A stretch of DNA of 64,000 nucleotides from Pontixanthobacter sp. CEM42 (GCF_017812015.1 NZ_JADQTN010000001.1:1900501-1964500); one strand, 5' to 3'; counted from the stretch's first letter, positions 7,837 through 16,574 are shown. Numbers and translations: made by a program. The notes: generated by a model not told the origin, from the letters alone.

Positions 7837-8745
7837 ATGAAAATCGGATTTCTCGCTTGCCCTGAAACCATGCCGGCAGCTGGGACATCATCAGGCGTCG
7901 AGCGCCGCGGTGATGCTTTTGAGCACGACCTGCAAGTCGATGCTCTACGTCCGGCTTTCGCAGCAGCAGGGTTAGAACTGATCGAAATTGAGTGGCGTGC
8001 GCCGCTCGATCAGTTCGCAGACATCCGATTGGTGTTGATCGGCACATCATGGGATTATCAGGACTATCCAGACGAATTTCTAATCAAGCTTGAGGCGCTA
8101 CAATCGGTGGGTGTGATTGTTTGCAATTCGCCCGAGCTGATCCGTTGGAACATCGACAAATCCTATCTGAAGGAACTGGAGCGACGTGGTACGCGAACCA
8201 TTCCCACCCTTTGGTCTGACGATCCTGATTATGGCGATGTGACCAGAGCGCTGGCCCACTTCAAAAGTGATAAAGTCGTAGTGAAACGCCAGACTGGTGC
8301 AGGCGCACTAGGGCAGCATATCTTCGATAAAGAATCGCTGCCCGATGAAGATTGGCAGATGGGCCACAAAGCTATGATCCAGCCGTTCCTTGCTGCAATC
8401 CAAGACGAGGGCGAACTGTCTTTCGTGTTCATTGATGGCGCATTTTCCCATGCGATCCAGAAAACGACCGCGAAGGACGAGTACCGCATCCAATCGCTCT
8501 ATGGCGGGCAGGAAACGGCGATCACACCCTCTGACGACGACATCGCGGCGGCACTTTCAGTGCTTCAGGCTTTGCCCGGCGACACGCCGCTTTATGCGCG
8601 GATTGATATGTTGCGCGCCGATACCGAAGACAGCGATGGCGCGTTGGTGGTCATGGAAGCTGAAGCGATTGAGCCGTTCCTCTACCCGGTCCAAGGCCCT
8701 GAATTGGGCAAACGCATGGCCGATGCTATCATCGCACGATTGTAA
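7837..8745 (+). CDS. ATP-grasp (RimK/glutathione synthase-like) ligase
   Basis: 302 residues. N-terminal Rossmann-like part (VLIGTSWDYQDYPDEF), then an ATP-grasp core: VVVKRQTGAGALG (about 145, ATP-binding lysine and glycine loop), MIQPFL (hinge), and C-terminal YARIDMLRAD...VVMEAEAIEP with the Mg-binding acidic residues. ATG 7837 is preferred over a GTG eight codons earlier because the strand starts MKIGFLA and GGGGCAG precedes it. The likely reaction is ATP-dependent carboxylate-amine ligation; substrate unknown. Close behind the PLP enzyme and 16 bases before an SDR, so probably cotranscribed. Confidence 0.85.
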   Translation: MKIGFLACPETMPAAGTSSGVERRGDAFEHDLQVDALRPAFAAAGLELIEIEWRAPLDQFADIRLVLIGTSWDYQDYPDEFLIKLEALQSVGVIVCNSPELIRWNIDKSYLKELERRGTRTIPTLWSDDPDYGDVTRALAHFKSDKVVVKRQTGAGALGQHIFDKESLPDEDWQMGHKAMIQPFLAAIQDEGELSFVFIDGAFSHAIQKTTAKDEYRIQSLYGGQETAITPSDDDIAAALSVLQALPGDTPLYARIDMLRADTEDSDGALVVMEAEAIEPFLYPVQGPELGKRMADAIIARL

Positions 8746-8761
8746 GCGAACAAAGGAATAG

Positions 8762-9553
8762 ATGATGACCGACCGCAAGCCCGTGTTTCTCGTGATCGGT
8801 GCAGGGGCAGGTATTGGCGGCCATGTCGCAAAGCGTTTTGCCGAAGGTGGCTATCACGTGGTGCTCGCGCGCCGATCGGACGAAGCGGGATTGCAGAGAC
8901 TGGTCGATCAAATCGGCGATACAGGCGGCGAAGCAAGCGGACGCTTGCTGGATGCGGCGGAAGATGGTTCAATCGAAGATCTGGTCGAACAGGTTGAACG
9001 CGATATCGGGCCAATCGAATGCGCCCTGTATAATCTCGGCGCGCAGATCGGGAACCGCACGCTGGCAAATACGCCGCATAAGACATTCGAACTGGGCTGG
9101 AGACTCGGCACCTTCGGACTATTCCGCCTAGCTTCGGCACTTACACCACATATGGTTCAGCGGGGCTCGGGCACAATCCTTGTAACATCAGCGACAGCCG
9201 CCGTTCGCGGCAATACCGGCCAACACAGCCATGCCGCAGCGATGGGCGGGCGGCGGATGCTGTGCCAAACGCTCAACGCCGAATTCGCCTCGCAAGGTAT
9301 CCATATCGCACATATTGTCGTCGATGGGTCGGTCAACGCGCCTGATACGCTGGGCAAATTACTGGGCGACAAGTTTGATGCCTACAAAGCCAGCAAAGGT
9401 GACGATGGAGTAATCGAACCCACCGCCATTGCGGAGACATATTGGCACATCGCGCAACAATCCAGGAATTGCTGGACGCATGAAATTGATATTCGGCCAT
9501 GGACCGACGTTCCGTGGTGGAACGACAATCCAATCACCGCGATTGATAGATAG
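8762..9553 (+). CDS. Atypical short-chain dehydrogenase/reductase lacking the catalytic Tyr and Lys
   Basis: 263 residues. The cofactor loop GAGAGIGG (about 13-20) is intact and the strand/serine segment ILVTSATAAVRG is present, but where classical SDRs have Y-x3-K the sequence reads HSHAAAMGGRRM, so Tyr and Lys are replaced. The Asn of NNAG is also altered (YNLGAQ). It may bind NAD(P) without classical reduction, or use a different mechanism. Follows the ATP-grasp gene and converges with the FMN reductase. Confidence 0.82.
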   Translation: MMTDRKPVFLVIGAGAGIGGHVAKRFAEGGYHVVLARRSDEAGLQRLVDQIGDTGGEASGRLLDAAEDGSIEDLVEQVERDIGPIECALYNLGAQIGNRTLANTPHKTFELGWRLGTFGLFRLASALTPHMVQRGSGTILVTSATAAVRGNTGQHSHAAAMGGRRMLCQTLNAEFASQGIHIAHIVVDGSVNAPDTLGKLLGDKFDAYKASKGDDGVIEPTAIAETYWHIAQQSRNCWTHEIDIRPWTDVPWWNDNPITAIDR

Positions 9554-9555
9554 GC

Positions 9556-10083
9556 TTACAGCTTCGCCAGCAAGGCCCGCAGGTCGGCGTCCAGACTAGC
9601 ATTGGTGAGAACGCCCTCTTCACTATCAAAATTCTCGTCGAATTTCGGCACAGCGAGTGTCCCGAGCACATTACCACCAAAATGCGGCGCAGCGGTTTCC
9701 GCCATCGCGAGTACGCGGCCGGCGGCACCTGGCCCCGGTGACGTCGATAACAGTACCATCGGTTTGTTCTGCCAGACCTCACGACCAACGCGTGAGCACC
9801 AGTCGAAGATGTTCTTGAACGCAGCAGCATAAGAACCGTTATGCTCTGCTACGGAAACAACCAACGCATCGACTACCGCTATCCGCGCGAGGAAATCATG
9901 CGCGAGCTGCGGGATGCCATCTGCTTCTTCGCGGTCGTGGCGGTAGATCGGCATTTCATAATCGTGAATGTCGAGCGTTTCGATATCCGCGCCGTCAATC
10001 AAAGACGCAGCGTAATTCACCAATTGGCGATTGATAGAAACCGACGAATTGCTCGCCGCAAATGCCAGAATTGTCTTCGCCAT
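9556..10083 (-). CDS. NADPH-dependent FMN reductase family flavoprotein
   Basis: About 175 residues, flavodoxin-like fold. ASNSSVSINRQL (about 11-22) is the FMN phosphate-binding loop, SVAEHNGSYAAAFKNIFDW (about 80) the conserved flavin-contact region, and LLSTSPGPGAAGRVL the third loop. Reduces quinones, chromate or azo compounds in relatives; cytoplasmic. ATG 10083 follows GAGGGAAAT; a TTG two codons before is less likely. Its 3' end lies 2 bases from the convergent SDR. Confidence 0.87.
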   Translation of the reverse strand: MAKTILAFAASNSSVSINRQLVNYAASLIDGADIETLDIHDYEMPIYRHDREEADGIPQLAHDFLARIAVVDALVVSVAEHNGSYAAAFKNIFDWCSRVGREVWQNKPMVLLSTSPGPGAAGRVLAMAETAAPHFGGNVLGTLAVPKFDENFDSEEGVLTNASLDADLRALLAKL

Positions 10084-10102
10084 CAGCAATTTCCCTCAAT
10101 AC

Positions 10103-10645
10103 CTAGGAGTTTGCACCCATCCATTGCCGCCGCTCTTCGGCCTGTTTCAGCACTTCGTATGCCACTTGAATCTTCTGGAATTCCTTAGCGGCCTCTTCAT
10201 CGCCCGGCTTCACATCAGGATGGACTGACTTGGCCTTAATCCGGAAACTCTTTTTGATCGCCGCGAAATCGGCATCGGTCTCGAGTTCCAGAATTTCCAG
10301 TGCCAGCAACTCATCGCCAGAGCGCGTGCCATCGCCTGATCCGGCCCAACCGTAGTGCGATGCTTCAGTATAGGCATTGGCGTCGCGCTGTTCGGTGCGT
10401 TGGCGTTCCGCAGCCTCTTCTTTGTCCAGGCCTTCGAAATAGTCCCAGCCGCGATTATACTCGGCGGCATGTTTCTGGCAGAAATACCAGCGCTCCGGGC
10501 TGTTGGGTGTTTTGGGTGCGGGGCATAGCCCGGCCTCCTCGCAACCATGCCGGTCGCATTCTTTCTGCGTCACCGCATCCTGCGACTTTTCATAGCCACC
10601 CCAATTGGGGAAACCCCAACTGTCTTTACGGCGCTTACCCGCCAT
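10103..10645 (-). CDS. J-domain protein (DnaJ-like)
   Basis: About 180 residues with the J domain at the C-terminus (about residues 115-175): ALEILELETDADFAAIKKSFR...KSVHPDVKPGDEEAAKEFQKIQVAYEVLK, including the HPD motif that stimulates the ATPase of DnaK. The N-terminal half has Cys/His residues (CDRHGCEEAGLC...CQKH) that could bind a metal. This is the usual single-J-domain architecture of alphaproteobacteria rather than full DnaJ. ATG 10645 is chosen over a start five codons earlier. 19 bases upstream of the FMN reductase, same strand. Confidence 0.9.
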   Translation of the reverse strand: MAGKRRKDSWGFPNWGGYEKSQDAVTQKECDRHGCEEAGLCPAPKTPNSPERWYFCQKHAAEYNRGWDYFEGLDKEEAAERQRTEQRDANAYTEASHYGWAGSGDGTRSGDELLALEILELETDADFAAIKKSFRIKAKSVHPDVKPGDEEAAKEFQKIQVAYEVLKQAEERRQWMGANS

Positions 10646-10839
10646 AGCGGTGCGTCCCATTTGCTGGGTGTGAAGTCATTTGTCCTGCTGGCATAGCTGT
10701 CTATCTAGCGATGATTGCTAATTTTTGGAAGAGCGGGAACTAAGTTGCGATTGAAAATGTTGTATTGCAGCATATAGAGCAACAAAGCGTTCATACCTGA
10801 CGGTTAAAGCGCCTCGGACTGACAGAGCACAAAGAGACT

Positions 10840-10989
10840 ATGAGCAAGCAACTTTCCATTTCTGCACATGCATCGGCGCTGGCGCTGGTTCTGCTTGCCT
10901 TGGTTGGTGCGGCGAGTGATCTGCACGACACGCCGATGGCTAGCGGCGCTGAGCTTACGCCCTTTTCTGTCGCTACTGTAATCAACTAG
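10840..10989 (+). CDS. Small exported or membrane peptide, 49 residues
   Basis: Starts MSKQLSISAHASALALVLLALVGAASD, a single hydrophobic stretch (residues 11-25) with an AxA-like cleavage region, then a short polar tail ending ATVIN. Preceded by AAAGAGA seven-odd bases before ATG. No homology recognised; supported by the signal-like N-terminus and by position in an otherwise empty 400-base gap. Could be fortuitous. Confidence 0.45.
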   Translation: MSKQLSISAHASALALVLLALVGAASDLHDTPMASGAELTPFSVATVIN

Positions 10990-11061
10990 TTCCAAACATT
11001 GAGAGGCGGCCTGCCAAGCAGCACCGCGTCTCAACAATTCAGAAACTCAATTGGTAACCGA

Positions 11062-11586
11062 TCAGCTGATAACAACCGTCACAGCGCGGCGGTTTTGCGA
11101 CCATGCGCGCTCGTTAGAGCCAGTCGCTGTCGGGCGTTCTTTGCCATAGCTGACGGTGCGGATACGGTTCGATGGAACGCCTAGACTGACGAGATAGTTC
11201 TTTGCCGCATTGGCGCGGCGCTCACCCAGTGCAAGGTTGTAGTCACGCGTACCGCGCTCATCGCAGTGGCCTTCGACGGTCACATTCACGCCGGGGTTCT
11301 GCATCAGATATTGCGCCTGCGATTGCAGTGCGGGAATATCGGCGCTGTCGATGTTGTACCGGTCGGTATCGAAGAAAATGATGTTCTGACCGTTCACAGC
11401 ATTCACGAAGTGCTCTTGCGAGCCTACTTGCGGACCAACCGGACGGGTTGCCGTGCCCGTATTATCCGTCTGCGTGGTTGTCGCGCCCGGATCGGGCGGC
11501 AGAATTTCCGGTGCTTTTGGCTTACACCCGGCAATGGCTACAGCGCTGGTGAGCAGAACGATTGTTGCGAAACGTGTATTCATCAT
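11062..11586 (-). CDS. pal: Peptidoglycan-associated lipoprotein Pal
   Basis: 174 residues: signal with lipobox AIAGC (Cys about 20), a Pro/Thr-rich linker, then an OmpA-like peptidoglycan-binding domain (about 65-174) with IIFFDTDRYNID, VEGHCDERGTRDYNLALGERRA (the diaminopimelate-binding Asp/Arg region) and SYGKERP. Anchors the outer membrane to peptidoglycan and contacts TolB. Last gene of the ybgC-tolQRAB-pal unit. Confidence 0.97.
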   Translation of the reverse strand: MMNTRFATIVLLTSAVAIAGCKPKAPEILPPDPGATTTQTDNTGTATRPVGPQVGSQEHFVNAVNGQNIIFFDTDRYNIDSADIPALQSQAQYLMQNPGVNVTVEGHCDERGTRDYNLALGERRANAAKNYLVSLGVPSNRIRTVSYGKERPTATGSNERAWSQNRRAVTVVIS

Positions 11587-11635
11587 GCGTCTCCTTACGC
11601 TGGCTTCTGGCCCAGCTTACCCAATTAGAATGCGT

Positions 11636-13012
11636 TTAGGGGAGAATAGGTCCCCATGCCGGGTCCGATGCATCCACCGGAGTTGGCAACTTCCTTTCAT
11701 TTCGGCCGGTTAAATCAACCTGCCACAAAGCGGTTGTCCCAGAATTGCGCGCTGTGCGGAAAAACTGGATGATCCGGCCATTCGGCGCCCAAGTGGGTGC
11801 CTCATCCTGCCAGCTATTGGTCAAATGGGTGAGCTTGCCGCCAGCCGGGCTCATGACCGCAATACGGAAATTGCCGGCGATATGCGTAAACGCAATCTGG
11901 TCACCACGCGGGCTCCATTCGGGTGTCGCCGCGCGCCCGCCGAAGAAGCTGAGGCGTTTTTGGCTCTGCCCATTTGCGTCCATCACATAGATCTGTTGGC
12001 TGCCCGAACGATCACTTTCGAACACGATCTTACTGCCATCGGGAGAGTACGACCCGCCAATATCGATACCCGGCGTATTAGTCAGGCGAATGCTTGGTCC
12101 GCCATCGGCGGATACGCGGTAGATATCGGTATTGCCCGATACTGCCATCGAATAGAGTATCCACTTGCCATCAGGCGACCAGCGCGGGGCAAAGGTTGGA
12201 TTGGTGCTCTGCGTCACCAGTGTCTGGCGGCCTGTCCCAATATCGTAGATGTAAATCCGCGGATTGCCGTCGACATAACTAAGGTAAAGCAGCTTGCGGT
12301 AATCAGGTGAATAACGCGGTGTCAGCGCAGTCGAGCGTCCCGTGGTGATAAAGCGGTGGTTCGCACCATCACTATCCATAATAGCCAGGCGCTTCGTACG
12401 GTTATCCTTCGGCCCAGTCTCGGCAATATAGGCGATCCGGCTATCAAGGAACGGGCTTTCGCCGCTAAGCCGCGAATAGACCAGGTCGGCACATTTATGT
12501 GCTGCCCGGCGCCAGTCACGCGGCGGGACGACCCAGCCAGCACGCGCCAACTCGTCCTGCAGCACGACGTCGTAGAGATAGCACCCCACGGTCAAGCGAC
12601 CGTCTGGCCGCCCACGCACATAACCGTGAACAAGCATTTCGGTGCTGCGGTTGCTCCAGCTTGGCCAATTCGGAGAAGTGATTTGACCGTAGCTTGGTTG
12701 CGGCAACGAATCCGGGCCCGTTGGCTTGAACAACCCGTTATTCCGCAAGTCGTTGAATACGACGCGGGCAAGCTCCTTACCGAGCGATGCCGTTCCGCCG
12801 CTATTTGCAGGCGTGTCAACATCACGGTCCGTCGCGAAGCCAGCAATCGCAATGCCCAGATCTTCCCACGCGCTATCGTCGGTTACCGTGAGCGTCAGCC
12901 CTTCTTCTTCGACCGTTTCCACCTCCGTTACCGGGGGAGGTGCTTCTCCCAAATCCTGCGCAGCCACAGGCGCGGCCAACAAAAAGAATGCGAGGAAGGC
13001 GAGTTTTTTCAT
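11636..13012 (-). CDS. tolB: Tol-Pal translocation protein TolB
   Basis: 458 residues: signal MKKLAFLAFFLLAAPVAAQ, an N-terminal alpha/beta domain (DLGIAIAGFATD...LARVVFNDLRNNGLF), then a six-bladed propeller of PD40 repeats (LTPRYSPD, FAPRWSPDG, GGSYSPDG, ATPEWSPRGD, APTWAPNG). Periplasmic; passes the TolA signal to Pal during cell constriction. ATG overlaps the end of tolA by 4 bases, implying translational coupling. Confidence 0.97.
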   Translation of the reverse strand: MKKLAFLAFFLLAAPVAAQDLGEAPPPVTEVETVEEEGLTLTVTDDSAWEDLGIAIAGFATDRDVDTPANSGGTASLGKELARVVFNDLRNNGLFKPTGPDSLPQPSYGQITSPNWPSWSNRSTEMLVHGYVRGRPDGRLTVGCYLYDVVLQDELARAGWVVPPRDWRRAAHKCADLVYSRLSGESPFLDSRIAYIAETGPKDNRTKRLAIMDSDGANHRFITTGRSTALTPRYSPDYRKLLYLSYVDGNPRIYIYDIGTGRQTLVTQSTNPTFAPRWSPDGKWILYSMAVSGNTDIYRVSADGGPSIRLTNTPGIDIGGSYSPDGSKIVFESDRSGSQQIYVMDANGQSQKRLSFFGGRAATPEWSPRGDQIAFTHIAGNFRIAVMSPAGGKLTHLTNSWQDEAPTWAPNGRIIQFFRTARNSGTTALWQVDLTGRNERKLPTPVDASDPAWGPILP

Positions 13013-13791
13013 CGAGACGTGTTCCTATCGAAGCGCACACCGCTGATGTACTTCCACTTGTCGTAAAATTCAGGGGGCAAATTGTCGAATGGTGCGGCAT
13101 TTAGGACCGCGCGTACGGCACGCTCCGCATGGATTGATTTTTGAGCGCGATTGGAAGCAGTCTCACCCGATTGGCGAACAACACGCGGCCTACCGTTCAA
13201 ACTACCATCCCGGTTCAGCCGAAACGATACAACAGTGACTAACCGTTCCGCATCAAGCCCCTGAGGAGCGTTCCATTTCGGTTTAATCTTCCGATTGATC
13301 GCTTGAACCAACGAAGCTTGCTCGCGCGGGCCAAAAGTTGCAGCCGTTGCATCGGTTTCTTGTGAGTTCGCAGCGCTACCCGCCCCGTTTTCAAACGCCT
13401 TGCCAAATTTGCTCGCGCCGCCTTGCGACGGAGTTGGCTTGGCTTTGGGCGTAGAAGAGGTATTCGAATTGGGTTTCGCAGGCGGCTTGGATGTTGGCTT
13501 CGCTACGGGCCGATCCACAGGAACAGGCGACTTCTCAGGATCGGTGGCCTCAGGCGGAACGACCATCTCGGATAGTTCCGGCGCAACCGCCTCTCGGCTC
13601 TCCTCATTGATTTCCGGAGCGGCCGATTCGAGTGACACATCTTCTGCCAGACTTACGGTTACACGCTCGCCCGCAAATTCTGCTCCCCCTTTGTCCGGCT
13701 GCAGCAACAGAACACCCAACAGTGCGACATGCAGAAATGCCGCGACGCCAAGGCCGATTATCTCTTCATCTCTGAACCGTATGGTTGCCAT
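13009..13791 (-). CDS. tolA: TolA / TonB-like energy transducer
   Basis: 260 residues: one N-terminal transmembrane helix (about 14-32), a Pro/Glu/Lys/Ser-rich periplasmic spacer (about 60-150), and a C-terminal TolA/TonB fold (about 165-260, AINRKIKPKWNAP..VVSFRLNRDGSL..). Identification as TolA rests on position between tolR and tolB. The spacer is short compared with enterobacterial TolA. Transmits proton-motive energy from TolQR to TolB/Pal. Confidence 0.9.
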   Translation of the reverse strand: MATIRFRDEEIIGLGVAAFLHVALLGVLLLQPDKGGAEFAGERVTVSLAEDVSLESAAPEINEESREAVAPELSEMVVPPEATDPEKSPVPVDRPVAKPTSKPPAKPNSNTSSTPKAKPTPSQGGASKFGKAFENGAGSAANSQETDATAATFGPREQASLVQAINRKIKPKWNAPQGLDAERLVTVVSFRLNRDGSLNGRPRVVRQSGETASNRAQKSIHAERAVRAVLNAAPFDNLPPEFYDKWKYISGVRFDRNTSR

Positions 13792-13803
13792 AGGTGCCTA
13801 GAG

Positions 13804-14316
13804 CTATTGCTCCCCATCTGAACCGATGATGTCCGAACCGCTGCTATCTGGCGCATCAATCGCTGCAGGCGCAGCGGCGCTGCCATTGGTGACCAGTGCG
13901 ATGGAATTGAAGCCTGCGCGGTTCAGTTCGCCCATCACCGCCATCACACGGCCATAATCAATCGCCCTGTCACCGCGCAGAGTGATTTGCGGCAGCGAAC
14001 CATCCGGATTTGGTCTGATGTTGGAGAGACGCCCGGGAAGTTCGCCCGGTTCAAGCGGATCATTATCGAGATAGATTAGACCCGTAGCGCCGATGGACAG
14101 TGTAATCGGATCCTGCTCGGTCGGAAGAGCGTTCGCGCGGCTATCGGGCAGCTCCACAGGTACACCCGATGTAAGCAGCGGCGCTGTGACCATGAAGATA
14201 ATCAGCAGCACCAGCATCACATCGACAAAGGGCGTGACATTGATTTCCGCCATCGGCGCACGGCGGCCCCGGCGGCGCCCTCCGCTTCTGCCGGAAGAGG
14301 CTAAACCCATGGCCAT
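13804..14316 (-). CDS. tolR: TolR / ExbD family proton channel subunit
   Basis: 170 residues. MAEINVTPFVDVMLVLLIIFMVTAPLL (about 22-48) is the single transmembrane helix with the proton-carrying Asp, followed by a periplasmic domain with TLRGDRAIDYGRVMAVM. An Arg/Gly-rich cytoplasmic N-terminus of about 20 residues precedes the helix. ATG overlaps the tolQ stop by one base. Confidence 0.95.
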   Translation of the reverse strand: MAMGLASSGRSGGRRRGRRAPMAEINVTPFVDVMLVLLIIFMVTAPLLTSGVPVELPDSRANALPTEQDPITLSIGATGLIYLDNDPLEPGELPGRLSNIRPNPDGSLPQITLRGDRAIDYGRVMAVMGELNRAGFNSIALVTNGSAAAPAAIDAPDSSGSDIIGSDGEQ

Positions 14317-15026
14317 TATTGGCGCTCCAGCTCGCGGCTAAGGCTGGCATGGAAGCGGTCGGCAAAGCGCTGCATCTTCGCCTCCAGCGAATTCACGCCA
14401 TGGCTGAAGCGGTTGTAAGCAATGACAGCAGGAATAGCTGCAAACAGGCCGATAGCGGTTGCAAACAAGGCTTCGGAAATACCCGGCGCAACCACCGCGA
14501 GCGAGCTGTTCTCCTGCACGCCGATCTGGAAAAAGCTGTTCATGATGCCCCACACAGTGCCGAATAGCCCCACGAAAGGGGCTACCGAGCCGGTTGTTGC
14601 GAGGAAGTTGAGCCGGTCTGCCAGCGTATCCGCCTCTTGCGCAACCTGACTTTCCATCGCACCTGCCAGTCGTTGACGCATCCCGTCACGGTCTGATTTG
14701 CCGCCATTGACCTTCATCGAGCGGCGCCATTCGGACATGCCCGCCGCCGCAACACGCGCCGAGGGAATATTCTTCTTGGAGCGTTCTTTCACGAGCGCGT
14801 CGAAATCATCCGCTTTCCAGAACTCGTTTTCAAAGTCGGCGCAGCGCTTCTTCACCCCGGCCAGGCGCAGGCTGAAGCTGATAATGATCATCCACACCCA
14901 AATCGAGGCGAGGATCAGACCTGCCATCACCGCCTGCACAACGATATCGGCATCCATGAACAGGTCGAGCGGATTGAGCCGTGTCGGTGCCTCAGCAGCG
15001 ACAGTCAGGATTGAAAGAGCGTTCAT
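14316..15026 (-). CDS. tolQ: TolQ / ExbB family proton channel subunit
   Basis: About 236 residues, three transmembrane helices: about 28-48 (VQAVMAGLILASIWVWMIII), and the pair around APFVGLFGTVWGIMNSF and ISEALFATAIGLFAAIPAVIAYN that forms the proton path. Start at ATG 15026, which overlaps the ybgC stop as ATGA; the open frame continues upstream only inside ybgC. Works with TolR and TolA in the inner membrane. Confidence 0.96.
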   Translation of the reverse strand: MNALSILTVAAEAPTRLNPLDLFMDADIVVQAVMAGLILASIWVWMIIISFSLRLAGVKKRCADFENEFWKADDFDALVKERSKKNIPSARVAAAGMSEWRRSMKVNGGKSDRDGMRQRLAGAMESQVAQEADTLADRLNFLATTGSVAPFVGLFGTVWGIMNSFFQIGVQENSSLAVVAPGISEALFATAIGLFAAIPAVIAYNRFSHGVNSLEAKMQRFADRFHASLSRELERQ

Positions 15027-15481
15027 GAAGAGCTTTCTTGGGAAATGATCGGCGCAAAGGCTGCGCGCCATGCTTCTGGTTGGCGGCGCGGACGGCCATC
15101 GGGGGCAACAAAGCCGACCCGGAAGGTTGCTTCGCACAGCAATTCTGAACCCCGCATGGCCTTTTGATGCATATTAACGCTTGCGGCTTTGAGCTGGGGA
15201 CAGCGGGTATGGATCACGACATCATCATCCAGCTTGGCTGGGCGGACATATTTGAGCTGGAGATCGGCGACTGCATAGGCTCCTTCGCCAGCCTCGATGG
15301 CGGCACGCTGGTCAATTTCCAGCATCCGCAGCACATCAGACCGGGCGCGTTCAAACCAGCGCAGATAATTGGCGTGATAGACGATGCCTGACAGGTCAGT
15401 ATCCTCGTAATAGACCCGCACTGCATAGAGATGAAGTGGGCCATCGAAGACGCCGCCGGGAGGGTTTGGTTCTACTGTCAT
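15023..15481 (-). CDS. ybgC: YbgC/FadM family acyl-CoA thioesterase
   Basis: 152 residues, hot-dog fold. YYEDTDLSGIVYHANYLRWFERAR (about 26-49) holds the catalytic Asp and the conserved tyrosine/histidine. First gene of the tol-pal unit, as in most proteobacteria. Hydrolyses acyl-CoA in relatives; the link to Tol-Pal is by conserved position. Confidence 0.95.
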   Translation of the reverse strand: MTVEPNPPGGVFDGPLHLYAVRVYYEDTDLSGIVYHANYLRWFERARSDVLRMLEIDQRAAIEAGEGAYAVADLQLKYVRPAKLDDDVVIHTRCPQLKAASVNMHQKAMRGSELLCEATFRVGFVAPDGRPRRQPEAWRAAFAPIISQESSS

Positions 15482-15573
15482 CGTTAACGGGGCTGTAGCG
15501 CACCGCGGAATCGCGGGGCAAGCCTTTGTTGCATGTGGCGCAATACTATCGACGAACGGTGCCTAAACCGCGA

Positions 15574-15951
15574 TTACCGCGCGATCATCGGCCCCAAAAT
15601 CTGCCCGCCAAACAGGTGAACATGCAAATGCGGTACTTCCTGCCCGCCATGTGCGCCGATATTGGCGAGCAGCCGATACCCGGGCTCAACCAGATTATGC
15701 TCGCGCGCGACTTTGCCGACGGCGCGGATAAAGCCGCCAATCTCCTCATCAGACGCTTTGGCTGAAAAGTCGTCCCAGCTGACATAGGGGCCTTTTGGGA
15801 TCACCAGCACATGCAATTCCGCCTGCGGATTGATGTCGGGAAAGGCGTAGGCCCACTCGTCCTCGTACAATTTGGTCGAGGGTATCTCTCCGCGCAGGAT
15901 CTTCGCGAAGATGTTTTGATCATCATAGGGAAGCGTTGCGTCGATTGGCAT
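15574..15951 (-). CDS. HIT family nucleotide-binding hydrolase (HinT-like)
   Basis: 125 residues with the histidine triad HLHVHLFGG (about 110) and N-terminal IFAKILRGEIPSTKLYED. Hydrolyses purine nucleoside phosphoramidates in relatives. Starts one base inside the hisE stop, so it is the last gene of the his operon, a recurrent arrangement in alphaproteobacteria. Confidence 0.94.
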   Translation of the reverse strand: MPIDATLPYDDQNIFAKILRGEIPSTKLYEDEWAYAFPDINPQAELHVLVIPKGPYVSWDDFSAKASDEEIGGFIRAVGKVAREHNLVEPGYRLLANIGAHGGQEVPHLHVHLFGGQILGPMIAR

Positions 15952-16265
15952 CAGGAACCTCTGCTGGCTTTTTCATCGAGACCCGACACACCCTCGCGTC
16001 GGTCCAACTCTGCCATCACATCGGACAGCGGAATATCCTTCGCCGAGAGCAGCACCATCAGGTGAAAAAGGACATCTGCGGCTTCCTCGACTAAATCGCC
16101 CGGTTCTTCGCCAAGAGCCGCTACGACCGCCTCGACTGCCTCTTCGCCAAGTTTACGCGCCATGATAGGCAAACCGAGCGAATTCAGCTTGGCGACATAG
16201 CTTGAGTCCGGATCGGCCTCTTTGCGATTTGCGATAGTGTGTTCGAGACGTGTGAGCGTGTGCAT
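15951..16265 (-). CDS. hisE: Phosphoribosyl-ATP diphosphatase
   Basis: 104 residues, MazG-like all-alpha fold: KLGEEAVEAVVAAL and DLVEEAADVLFHLMVLL carry the E-x2-E / E-x2-D metal residues. Second step of histidine synthesis. Standard length; HisI is not fused and is not in the window. Confidence 0.95.
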   Translation of the reverse strand: MHTLTRLEHTIANRKEADPDSSYVAKLNSLGLPIMARKLGEEAVEAVVAALGEEPGDLVEEAADVLFHLMVLLSAKDIPLSDVMAELDRREGVSGLDEKASRGS

Positions 16266-16300
16266 GCACGCTCAATGGCGTGTCGCACTTTGCGGGTCAA

Positions 16301-16510
16301 TCAGTCGTCAGATTTTTGATTTTTCCGCTTTGCCATCAGGCGGCCCACAATCAGTCCAGTCAGACCAAGGCCAAAAAGGGCCAGATTGCTAGGCTCGGGT
16401 ACCTGTGTGCCGCCTGAGGCATATGCGGGGCTCGCCACCACAGCGAGCATTATGTAGAAAGGAGACTTCAACACGAGAAATGGAAAGCCCGATTTCCGGC
16501 GATTCCTCAA
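16301..16510 (-). CDS. Miniature PEP-CTERM protein
   Basis: At most 69 residues. An N-terminal signal-like helix (SPFYIMLAVVASPAYA) is followed directly by a PEP-CTERM sorting signal: VPEPSNLALFGLGLTGLIVGRLMAKRKN, i.e. the PEP motif, a hydrophobic helix and a basic end. Almost nothing lies between, so the mature product would be only a few residues. TTG at 16510 gives the full signal; ATG 16450 is the alternative. Sits between hisF and hisE on the his strand. No exosortase gene in this window. Confidence 0.7.
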   Translation of the reverse strand: MRNRRKSGFPFLVLKSPFYIMLAVVASPAYASGGTQVPEPSNLALFGLGLTGLIVGRLMAKRKNQKSDD

Positions 16511-16574
16511 GCGCGGTAAATGCGCAGTCCCGTTTTGGTACTGCGTTTCGGGAAAGTCTTAACGGCGAGCGGAA

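Noticed and set aside
12356-13066. Long open frame antisense to tolB
   Set aside because: Shadow of a clear tolB gene; the predicted protein is Arg/Pro-rich with no recognisable fold.
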